This document shows positions 55,521 through 64,000 of a stretch of DNA of 64,000 nt, one piece after another. The notes below the pieces were generated by a model, which saw only the letters and a list, made by a program, of their open reading frames with translations, did no database searches and had not been told where the DNA came from. Position numbers and translations under genes: made by a program. How positions within the stretch are numbered: the stretch's first letter is position 1; each line of letters begins with the position of its first letter. The DNA is from Anastatus disparis (lineage: Eukaryota > Arthropoda > Insecta > Hymenoptera > Eupelmidae). The stretch lies in assembly GCA_017163975.1 (NCBI GenBank), contig JAFFSR010000365.1, forward strand, positions 1,240,001 through 1,304,000, in the 5' to 3' direction.

Positions 55521-56744
55521 GTTTCTTGTTGACTTGTATTCATTACCGTGATGATTGGCGGTTTATTCAACGACGCTTTGGTTTTCGTATACACAGGGCT
55601 TTGTTTATCATCAGTTCGCGTCTATTGTTGTTGCTATAGCTGACCCTCTTCATTACTAGTGCCGGTCATGTTGTCATCTATATTTGTCGTCACTATTCCT
55701 AGGCGTTTACACACTTCTTCGAGCTGAGCCTTGAATAATTCAACTTCTTTTTGAAGTGAAACTTCTTTACCGACGGTATACACTTCCCATAAGAGACATA
55801 TAAAAAAATTATACGGGAGTGAATTGATTTCATGACGGTACATGCAATGGAACTAATGAAACGGAAGTGTATATATTTGTAGGCGGAGCGTCCGCGCTTC
55901 CTATATGCAAATCAAGGTACTAAATACGTATGAAGAAAAATTCGCGGGACTGACTTGATGTCACACGCACAGATATAGTATGCATACTATATGTGCAATA
56001 CAAATATCTGAATCTGAATAAATAAAGAAAGCAATCTTTTTCTTTCTTTCTCTATAATGTTCGACGGTAAACCTCTCTCTTTCCTACATTGTTTAAACGT
56101 GCACGCGCAAGCAAACGTTTCTTATTTACGTTATCATAAGCCACTCATTTCAAACATTACTCTTGCTACAAATGATAATAGTTTTGATGATTGTGAAGAA
56201 AATTAAACTATTATTGTATTTTTGTAAAATAAATATTATTAACAAAAATTTCATACACTATCTGATTTGAAATTCAAAAAAATTAATTCTTTAAATAAAC
56301 TAAATTATTTTAATTTAGTTTTATTTAATTTTATAATTATTTGATTTTAAAATTATTTTAAAATTAAATGAAACAGTGATAGAACTTAAATAAACATTTA
56401 TGAGTTCTATGATTTCATAAAGAAGTTTCACTTCTGTCGGCCAATCCCAAAGACTGCCACACCAGTTTTTTAAGTTCTTTATTTTCAAGAATTCTCGTAG
56501 TCAAAGTCCTTGCTTACGCTGCAGAGAGAAAAGGACATAACATATTTTATATGATATTACTTACATGTGTTTCGCTTGATTGTACATTGCACGTATATCT
56601 AAGTGCCAGCGGTAGGGCATTAACATGCGCACTTGTAAAAGCGCTTATGGTTCTTTTCGCGTACATCTTATACTTAATTAGATGTATGATCTTACATTAT
56701 ACTACGAACGCTTGTTGAATTGCGAAATAATCTGATATATTTGT
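55521..56744. other. Unassigned flank with a LINE ORF1 scrap
   Basis: A minus-strand frame at 55,843-55,634 contains a short heptad-like stretch (LQKEVELFKAQLEEV) that could be a coiled-coil exon, but nothing identifies it. 56,420-56,475 is about 70% like 52,905-52,960 (ACTGCCACACC), a scrap of the same LINE ORF1 end. The rest is AT-rich. Confidence 0.4.
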
Positions 56745-57573
56745 AATTTTTCATTCTTAACTTAAATTGTTGAAATTAATTTTTTTTAATTTTTCCTGAA
56801 TTAAATAGTTATTTTTAAAATCTTAAATAATCCTACTTGTTTGAAATCTTACCAACGAATTATTTATCTTAAATTTCTTCTAAATTAGAAAGTTATTTTT
56901 AAAATTTCAAACAATCGTACACGTAATTATACCTACAAATTAATTTTCTTAAATTTTTTCTAAAACAGGTATTTTTAAAATCTTAAACAACCCTACTTGT
57001 TTGAAATCTCATCTACAAATTAATTCTTTTAAATTTTTTTAAATTTAAATGGCTATTTTTAAAATTTTAAACAATTGAACTTGTTTAAAATTTTACCCAC
57101 AAATTATTTTTCTTAAATTGTTTCTAAATTAAATAGTTAGTCTTGAAATTTTAAACATTCCTACTTGTTTAAAATTTTATCTACAAATTAATTTTCTTAT
57201 ATTTTTTCTAAATTCAATAGATATTTTTAAAATCTTAATTAATCTTATTTATTAAAATTATCTTAAAATTAATTTTCTTTAACTTTTTCTAAATCAAATA
57301 GCTATTTTTATAAAATAATTATTAATATTATTATAAAATTTTATCCACAAATTAATTTTCTGAAATTTTTTCTAAATTGAATAGTTATTTTTAGAATCTT
57401 AAGTAATCTTATTTATTAAAATTATCTTCAAATTAATTTTCTTTAATATTTTCTAAATCAAATAGTTATTTTCAAAATTTTAAACAATCCTACTAGTATA
57501 TAATTTTATTTACTAATGAATATTCTTAAAATTTGTCAAAATTAAATAGTTATTTTTGAAATCTTGAGTAATC
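56745..57573. repeat. 84-bp tandem array, left part (about 9 copies)
   Basis: Units contain TCTAAATTAAATAGTTATTTTTAAAATC, AAACAATCCTACTTGTTT and AAAATTTTATCTACAAATTAA-type words. The landmark AGTTATTTTT recurs at about 56,807, 56,891, 56,967, 57,051, 57,135 and 57,219, a spacing of 76-84 bp. It continues at 60,284 after the Copia element. Confidence 0.85.
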
Positions 57574-57639
57574 TGTTTGTAAAATAGCCTATATTCGTAT
57601 TTGACGCTATTTCTATGTATGTACAATATGATCTTGATT

Positions 57640-58076
57640 AGCGCGGTATATGTGTCTTTTTCTTTTGCCTCGTGGCGGTATACTTTATGCCAAGTAAAAC
57701 TTGTGTACTCAAGCATTTTAAGATTTATAAGAATTATGTCGAAAAACTGACTGATTCAAGGATTAAATATTTACAATCTGATAACGGCAAGGAATTTTGC
57801 AATAATGATTTTGATGATTTTCTAGAATCAAATGGCATAAGGAGGTGGCTAATGGTACCATATACTCCTCAACAGGATTTGGTTGCCGAGAGACGTCACC
57901 GGACACTTGTCGACATGGCTCGATGTATGCTGTTAGAGTCTGGCCTGCCTGCATCTTTTTGGGCTGAAGCAGTATCAACTGCAAATCACATACGTAATAG
58001 GTGTTCAACCAAGGCTTTAAATTCAAAAATTCTTTTCGAAGAGTGGGCCGGTAGGAGAGTTACTTTAAACACTTAA
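57640..58076 (+). pseudogene. Copia integrase fragment
   Basis: The frame reads VAVYFMPSK then KIKYLQ-like and SDNGKEF (second catalytic Asp), and VAERRHRTLVDMARCMLLE (the E of the DDE triad with the Copia-typical continuation), then ASFWAEAVSTANHIRNR. The first catalytic Asp and the zinc domain are missing because the element jumps from the LTR directly into mid-integrase. Only about the second half of the core remains. A stop at 58,074 precedes a frame change to the next part. Confidence 0.82.
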
Positions 58077-58282
58077 GAATATTTGGCTCTAAGGTCGTAA
58101 TTTTGAATAAAACTCCAAACAAAAATAAATTTTCACCAAGAGGACTTCAAGGAAATTTCGTAGGTTACTCTGACACGACAAAAGCATATATAATATGGTT
58201 AAAAGACGAGCATAAAATAGTAGTGTAAAAGGTTTAAAAAGAAGAAATATACTTCAACCAGAGGCTGATGTAGAGACTGAAA

Positions 58283-59116
58283 TTGCTCCAAGTCGTTGAA
58301 TCGTTGATACTAAAACTAAAAACTAAATCGAGAGAACTGCCCGAAACTGATGTCGTACCCCCGAGCTCTCCTGTCATAAAAAGGGGACCAGGTAGACCTC
58401 GTTTGGAATCTACCGGTAAACGAGGAAGGCCTCGAAAGGTATTCTCTATGATTCCTGCAGATAAAAATGAGGAAAGTGATAAGGTTAGTTCAGAAGAAGT
58501 ATTTGAAGATGTTTTTGAAGATACTCAAGAGACAGGAGATACTTTTACTGTAGAACGTTCTGAATCTCATATAGTAAATATAGCTGAGATATCTTTCAAA
58601 CTTGCAATAAATGGACCAGACAAATATGAATGGATGAAGGCTATCCTTATAGAAATAAAAGGCTTGATTGAGAACGATGTCTGGGATGTAGAGAGACCTA
58701 AAGGTCACAACGTCATTGGCTGTCGAACTGTTCTAACCAACAAATTCGGTCCAAATGGAAAATTAATCAAGAGGAAAGCGCGAGTGGTTGCCCAAGGCTT
58801 CTCTCAAAGACCAAACATAGACTATAAGGAGACTTTCGTTCCTGTTGCTCGATTAGGCTCTTTAATGTTAATCATGGCTACTTCTCCAAGATTCAATATG
58901 AGTATACATCAGATCGATGTAGAAGCTGCATACCTAAATGGCAGCGTTGGAGAAGAGCTTTACATGGAACTTCCTAAGTTATTAAGTGAAACGTTAGAGC
59001 GTATAATTGATGAAGGTCAGAAAAACGATTATCTTGTCATTCGTGTTCAAAAAATGGATCTAAATAAAGTTGATCCTGTTTGTAAATTAAAACGAGCACT
59101 GTATGGACTGCGGTAA
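58283..59116 (+). pseudogene. Copia pol: AT-hook linker and RT N-terminal half
   Basis: Two AT-hook-like motifs (RGPGRPRLES and GKRGRPRKVF, about 58,380-58,440) lie in the linker between integrase and RT, followed by an acidic stretch. The Copia RT proper begins near KYEWMKAI and shows NDVWDV, KARVVAQGFSQRPNIDY, ETFVPVARL, HQIDVEAAYLNG (first RT Asp), LYMELP and KLKRALYGLR. The frame ends at a TAA that replaces a Gln codon in the family (LR-Q-AGQEW). It reopens in the same frame beyond that point. RT would copy the element RNA. Confidence 0.85.
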
Positions 59117-60204
59117 GCAGGTCAGGAGTGGAATAAAAATATAGACACTAAACTGTGAGAAATAAACTTGAAACCCACAGGATCAGATCCATGCGTTTAT
59201 TGGTTGCAAAAGGAGGACGATTTACTGTTGATTTTATTGCATTTCGATGATTTTCTCATCTGAAGTAAAAACAGGATGATGTTTGACAAGATAAAATAAA
59301 ACTTAACTAAAGACTTTGAGATTAAAGATTTGGGTCTCGCACGTTATTGTCTAGGTTTTGAGATTGAACAAGATAAAAACAAAATCACGTTGTCTCAGTG
59401 TGGATATATACATGAAATTCTACATCAATTTGGCATGGGGGCAGTATATCCAGTTGATAAATCATTAGAAGTTGCTTATCACTTCACAACTGAGAAGTCC
59501 AACGATGATTTATCCACCAAGAAATTACCATATCGAGAGTTAATTAGTGCGCTAATGTACCTATCTGTCGGTACCCGCCCAGATATATCTCATGCTATTA
59601 GCATCTTAAGTCAATTTAATGACTGTTACGACGGTTCTCATTGGAAAGCGGCGAAGAGAGTACTACGTTATTTGAAGGGTACTTCGCATTTTAAGCTTCA
59701 TTATCAAAAAACCGATGTTGGTATTTTAGAATTCGTTGATGCAGATTGGGGAGGATGCTGTATTGATAGACGATCCTATACAGGGTTTGTTTTCATATTC
59801 GAAAATGGCGCTATTACATGGGAGTCTAGGAAGCAGCGCACAGTAGCACTATCATCCACCGAGTCTGAATATATGGCTCTCGCAGAAGGCACAAAGGAAT
59901 TATTGTATCTCCGAAGCTTCATGATCGAGTTGGGTTTAAGTAACCTTTGTAACATAATTCTATATAATGATAATTGCGAAGCTAAACTACTTGCGCAGAA
60001 CCCAGTGCACCATGGTCAAAGCAAGCATATAGATCTTCGATACCACTTTGTACGTGAAGCTATAAAAATAAGCGTTTAACTTTACATCATTTGCCCACTG
60101 AAGAGATGATTGCTGATATTTTAACCAAGGCATTAGCAGGGGACAAGCATTATCTTTGTTTATTAAATTTGGGTCTTGCTACTATCAATCAAGAAGAAAC
60201 ATAA
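59117..60204 (+). pseudogene. Copia pol: RT C-terminal half and RNase H
   Basis: 59,117-59,329 continues the same frame through two further stops and contains the RT active-site region as LHFDDFL, where the family has LYVDDLL; both Asp residues remain. From 59,330 an open stretch reads FEIEQDKNKITLSQ, PYRELISALMYL, TRPDISHAI, KAAKRVLRYLKGT and then the RNase H (VDADWGG, KQRTVALSSTESEYMAL, HVR-type HIDLRYHFVREAI). A frameshift at about 60,070 precedes the last family segment (LPTEEMIADILTKAL), which ends at 60,202-60,204. Multiple lesions make it non-functional. Confidence 0.82.
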
Positions 60205-60283
60205 TCAAGTGCAAGTTCTGTGTATACTCACATTGTGGGGGAGTGTTAGTAAAATAGCCTATATTCGTATTTGGCGCTCTTGT

Positions 60284-60765
60284 GCTCTAAATTAAATAAT
60301 TATTTTTGAAATCTTAAACAATCTTTCTTGTTTAAAATTTTATACACAAATTAATTTTTTTAATTTTTTCTAAAATAAATAGTTATTTTTAAAATCTTAA
60401 ACAATCTTACTTGTTTAAAATTTGATCTACAAATTAATTTGCTTATAAATTAAATAGTAATTTTTAAAATCTTAAATAATCATACTTGTTTAACATTTTA
60501 TCTACAAATTAATCTAAAAAATTTTTAATTTTTTCTAAATTAAATAGTTATTTTTAAAATATTAAACAATCCTACTTGTTTAAAATTTGATCTGCAAATT
60601 AATTTGCTTATAAATTAAATAGTAATTTTTAAAATCATAAATAATCATACTTGTTTCAAATTTTATCTACAAATCAATTAAAAAAATTTTTTTTTAAATT
60701 AAATAGTTATCTTTGAAATCTTAAACAATCCTACTTAATTGAAATTTTGACTTTATTTATATTTC
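60284..60765. repeat. 84-bp tandem array, right part (about 6 copies)
   Basis: Same unit as at 56,745-57,573 (TCTAAATTAAATAATTATTTTTGAAATC, TACTTGTTTAAAATTTTATCTAC). It resumes immediately after the truncated 3' LTR of the Copia element. Confidence 0.82.
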
Positions 60766-61029
60766 TTTAATTTTGATGTTTCCAAAAAATATTAAATTTA
60801 ATTTTGTTTTTTTTAAACTTATAACAATTATAAATGAAAGTGTTTTTAATCTTAAAAAATAAATATTTGTAAAATAAAAATGTTTTAAATGTAGTATGTA
60901 TTTTTATCATAACCTTTTATTATATATACTTTATTTTACTTTACCTTCCACATTTACAAATTTTATATTAAACAATTTTATCACATGAACTTGGAACATG
61001 GTAAATCGGTCATGTGACTTGTATGTATA
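60766..61029. other. AT-rich spacer
   Basis: No recognised feature. Confidence 0.4.
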
Positions 61030-61390
61030 TTTTTAGCGCATATAGAAGGCAGAGGGGAGCATCCAACTACTGGTATGACGGAAAGCCGACCACGCGAGTC
61101 AAATACTTAAACTATAACCCAAAATCGTTGGCACACACGCGCGAATTTATAAAGCACGTATAATGTGCACTGATATAGCTTGCAAGCAGCTTGACTCGAG
61201 TAGCTGAGCTTGGGACTGTTAAAAATCGTTTGTCTCTCTCTTGCAGCGCGCGCAGCGTACAGCACGAGAGATGAAGCTGAGCAGAGATAAGAAGGAAGCG
61301 CCATGGCGTCAATCATTTCTTCTGTCGCCAGCGTCTATCATTCCTTCTGTCGCCGGCGTCCAGTAAAGAGCGTTTCGACTTGCGATATTG
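61030..61390. other. GC-richer island of unknown identity
   Basis: Much less AT-rich than its surroundings. It contains two direct copies of TCATT(T/C)CTTCTGTCGCC(A/G)GCGTC at about 61,310-61,360 and a TCTCTCTCTTGCAG stretch at about 61,232-61,245 that resembles a splice acceptor. The open frames are short (under 70 codons) and resemble nothing known. It could be a promoter or first exon, or an LTR scrap. Confidence 0.35.
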
Positions 61391-61715
61391 CGTATTAGTT
61401 TTTTTTGTGAATAAATAAATAATTATAAGAAAATATTGAAAACTGTAAATAACAATAAAAAAGCGTTAGGCTGGAGATAAATAATGATTGTATATAATCA
61501 TTTATACATTTTTTAAATGTAGATACTGCAAATATCCGTAAATAACTATAAATAAATTGAAGAATACAATTATTAGAAATAACTCAAAATAATTTTTATT
61601 TTAGTTATTTTTACAACAAACTTTTTTTAATGTTTATATATATACACTGAGAAAAATAAAAAACAACTTTAGTTATAGATAGTAATAAAAACGCTGCCAA
61701 GTGCTTTGGCGGAAT
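61391..61715. other. AT-rich spacer
   Basis: No recognised feature. Confidence 0.4.
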
Positions 61716-63477
61716 GCTTTCTCATAGAGTTCTTTGAGTTTCATTAATTTTTTTATATTTATTTAAATGTGATTTTAATATTAAAAAATTGTCTAACATT
61801 AATATTTACTCATATTGTACTTTATAAATTTCGAACATATATGCTAGCTGTTTGCTTTTTCAACATTTATAATTTATTTTAAATCATCAAGTAATACAAA
61901 AAAATTTGTTCTATTGAAAAAATGATATAATGTAGTAATAAAAAGAATGATGACAACAAAATTTCTAATCTTTATAAAATGCAATCATATTTATATATAA
62001 ATACAGTTCATGTTTATGGCTCTATAAAAAAAACTACTCTATGAATACCAATTTTCAATAGCTTCCCGTCTAGTTATACAAAAACATAGATGGTATACAA
62101 AATTTGAAGCAAATCCATCGAGTAATTTTTGAGATCTAACTGGTTAAATAAATAACATTTTCTTTTCAAAATTTCTTTTTCAAAATTTTAAAAATGCTCT
62201 AAAATTAAAAACTACGCTATAAAAATCAATTTTTGAAAATTTCCCTTCTTTTGGCAGTCGCAAATAATTTCCCTGCAATTTTTAGAACAAATCTATCGAG
62301 TACTTTACGTAGAATAAAAAAAAATAAGAAAAGAAGAATCAAAATTTTTTTTTAAGTTTTTAAAATTCTCTAAAATTGTAACCACACTAAGAAAATTAGT
62401 TTCCAAAAGCTTATTTTTTTCAGACAATAGCGAATTAATTGTATGAAAATTTTGGAGAAAATTTATAGTATGGTTAACGCAAAAAAGAAAATAAATGAAA
62501 AATAAAAATTTTTTTGAAAATTTTCAAAGTGCTCTAAAATTAAAACTGCGCTGAGAAAATTAGTATTCCAAAGCTTGTTTTCTTCAGACAGTAGCGAATA
62601 AATTGCATACAAATTTTGGAGCAAATCTATCAAACGGTTTTCGTAAAATAGAAAAAAATTAAAAATAAAAATTTTTAAAAAAATTTTAAAAATGCTGTAA
62701 AATTAGAAGTGCGCTAAGAAAATTAGTTTACAAAATTTTTAATAATTTTGGCAGTCAAAATAAAGTTCCATACAAATTTTCGAACGAATTCTTCGAGTAG
62801 TTTACGTAAAATACAAAAAAAATGAAAAATCGAAATTTTTTTAAAATTCTTAAAATGATTCTAAAAAAAAAACTGCGCTAAGAAAACCAATTCCCAATAG
62901 CTTCCGCACCAGTTCATCAAAAAATTGAATTGTATGGAAAATTTGAAGTAAATCCATCGAGTAGTTTTTAAGATTTTATTGGCTTAATAAATAGAAACAT
63001 TTTTTTCAAAAATTTCAAAATGCTCTAAAATTAAAACTGAGCTAAGAAAATCAGTTTTTAAAAATTTATATTATCCGGGCAATCAGAAATAAATTCCATG
63101 CAAATTTTGAAGCAAATTCATCGAGTAGTAAACAAAAAAAACCAAAAAACGAAAAATCGAATTTTTTTTTTTTTAAAAAAAACTTTAAAATGAAAACTAC
63201 GCTGGAAGAACCAAATTATCAATAGCTTCCCAGCAAGTTAGTCACAAAACTAAATTCCATGCGAAATTAGAAGCAAATCCATCGAGTAGTTCTCGAGATA
63301 CAGTTTACTAACTGAATTAATACATCCACACATACACACACACACACACACACACATACATACAGACATTTTCTGGAAACCACTTTTTTCGACTCACCGA
63401 GCTCAAATATGTACAAATTAATGAAAAAATAGAAAAAAATTTTTTTTACCGATACAATGCTTTCTCTATGAGAAAGC
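61716..63477. mobile_element. Inverted-terminus element carrying a 163-bp tandem array
   Basis: GCTTTCTCATAGAG at 61,716-61,729 and CTCTATGAGAAAGC at 63,464-63,477 are exact inverted repeats 1.76 kb apart. The interior from about 62,020 to 63,310 is a tandem array. Next come a (CA)n run (63,340-63,358) and a unique right segment (CAGACATTTTCTGGAAACCA, GACTCACCGAGCTCAAATAT). No transposase. The right terminus itself forms the small hairpin GCTTTCTCTATGAGAAAGC. Confidence 0.65.
62020..63310. repeat. 163-bp tandem array, about 8 copies
   Basis: CTCTAAAATTAAAACTGCGC and TAAGAAAATTAGTTT-type landmarks recur at about 62,030, 62,200, 62,353, 62,532, 62,694, 62,857, 63,022 and 63,181, a spacing of 153-179 bp. 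Each unit also has AATTC(C/A)AT(A/G)CAAATTTT and ATCGAGTAGTTT. Units are diverged. Confidence 0.85.
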
Positions 63478-63773
63478 AAAATTACTATATTTTAGAAGTC
63501 AGCTGGGACATTTCTGCATTATAACTCTTTTTATTACATTTATAACAAATATTACTATAAAATTTGATAAGGTTGGCAACATCGTTTAAGAAATGAAACT
63601 ATTTCTTATTAGAAAAATTGCTATATTACATAGTAAAAATTATGCTATTAGTAAAATTTGTTGTGACAGAGTAAAAATATTTGATACCTTATATTGGAAT
63701 TAATGTTATAAAAATAATAAATTTTATTATGCATATAATAAATTTTATTATGAATATAATAAATTTTACTATT
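63478..63773. other. AT-rich spacer with short ATAATAAATTTTATTATG direct repeats
   Basis: Three near-copies of TATAATAAATTTTA lie at about 63,712-63,770. Nothing else is recognised. Confidence 0.5.
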
Positions 63774-63777
63774 TTAA

Positions 63778-64000
63778 GAGGCCGCTGTATCTCTGTCCTT
63801 TTCTAATTAAAAAATTGACTTTTTTCCCAAAATTAGCAACAAGAGGCCAAAGTAAAGAGACGGTTTCGATGTGTTTAATAAAATGTAATATTTTCTTTGA
63901 TTAGTATAATAGTATATTTCGGTACTAGTGCGATAAAGTGATTTTTTACTCGTGTGGCGGATTGCGCCCGAGTGAAGCGAGGGTGAAAAGGTCACATGAG
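63778..64000. mobile_element. TTAA foldback relative, left part, cut by the window end
   Basis: TTAA at 63,774-63,777 is followed by GAGGCCGCTGTATCTCTGTC and CTTTTCTAATTAAAAAATTGA, clearly related to the ends of the other TTAA foldbacks. The interior then diverges. The right end lies beyond the window. The last ~90 bp (CGATAAAGTGATTTTTTACTCG, GCCCGAGTGAAGCGAGG) is less AT-rich and may be another insertion. Confidence 0.7.

Larger units (their letters stand above)
57574..60284 (+). mobile_element. Gutted Copia (Ty1-type) retroelement
   Basis: Remnants of both LTR starts are present: TGTTTGTAAAATAGCC at 57,574 and TGTTAGTAAAATAGCC at 60,244, the latter right after a GTGGGGGAG polypurine tract. 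Between them lie integrase, RT and RNase H in Copia order. Gag, protease, the start of integrase and most of both LTRs are deleted. It sits inside the 84-bp tandem array. Confidence 0.85.

Noticed and set aside
61107..61316. Two overlapping minus-strand frames in the GC-richer island
   Set aside because: They are alternative frames of the same DNA with no conserved motif; base composition alone keeps them open.

Overview
The window is very AT-rich eukaryotic DNA with no rRNA or tRNA gene, no operon structure and no intact single-copy host gene that I can support. Its recognisable content is animal-type transposable elements: an errantivirus-like Gypsy element, two non-LTR retrotransposons, a Copia fragment, solo-LTR candidates, many foldback/MITE elements and several tandem arrays. 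It also holds decayed, intron-bearing fragments of two cellular gene families, TAP42/IGBP1 and RPA70. This fits an insect genome, and the repeat style suggests a hymenopteran, though only weakly. It reads as heterochromatin-like or accessory sequence.

Layout. 1-7.1 kb is AT-rich DNA without support for genes. 7.1-8.3 kb has LTR-like debris with a good TATA/initiator pair. 10.1-10.4 kb is a 113-bp tandem duplication, and 10.72 kb carries an orphan polypurine-tract-like motif. 12.9-23.1 kb is the main feature: a Gypsy/errantivirus provirus with gag, a broken pol (protease, RT, RNase H, a very long AT-hook linker, integrase), a broken env, and an intact fourth ORF encoding an RRM plus two CCHC-like fingers. 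A 3' LTR follows. 25.6-26.9 kb holds an RNase-H-type LINE tail scrap and two RPA70-like exons. 27.6-29.1 kb holds inverted-repeat elements and a tRNA-like SINE head. 30.4-36.0 kb is a CR1/L2/Kiri-type LINE on the minus strand (PHD-finger ORF1, EN-RT ORF2) split by a TTAA foldback. 36.1-39.1 kb and 45.6-47.2 kb hold at least five decayed TAP42/IGBP1 copies interleaved with foldbacks. 40.9-45.6 kb is an ACGTC-rich foldback, a core foldback and a 153-bp satellite. 46.4-51.2 kb has four more foldback elements. 52.9-55.5 kb is an I/Jockey-group LINE nested beside a gag-like ORF1 fragment. 56.7-60.8 kb is an 84-bp tandem array split by a gutted Copia element. 61.7-63.5 kb is an inverted-terminus element carrying about eight 163-bp repeats, and 63.8 kb starts a further TTAA foldback.

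Most interesting are (i) the extra RRM/zinc-finger ORF of the Gypsy element; (ii) the TAP42 pseudogene cluster, whose copies act as natural filled and empty sites and prove a TTAA target duplication for one foldback family and a short AT duplication for another; and (iii) foldbacks that share CCCT(A/G)(C/T)T-type termini, and in part a common core, but whose arms are built from different palindromic E-box-like words (CACGTG, CCACGTGG, CAGGTG). Nothing appears to work as one pathway; the genes present are mobile-element genes in various states of decay.
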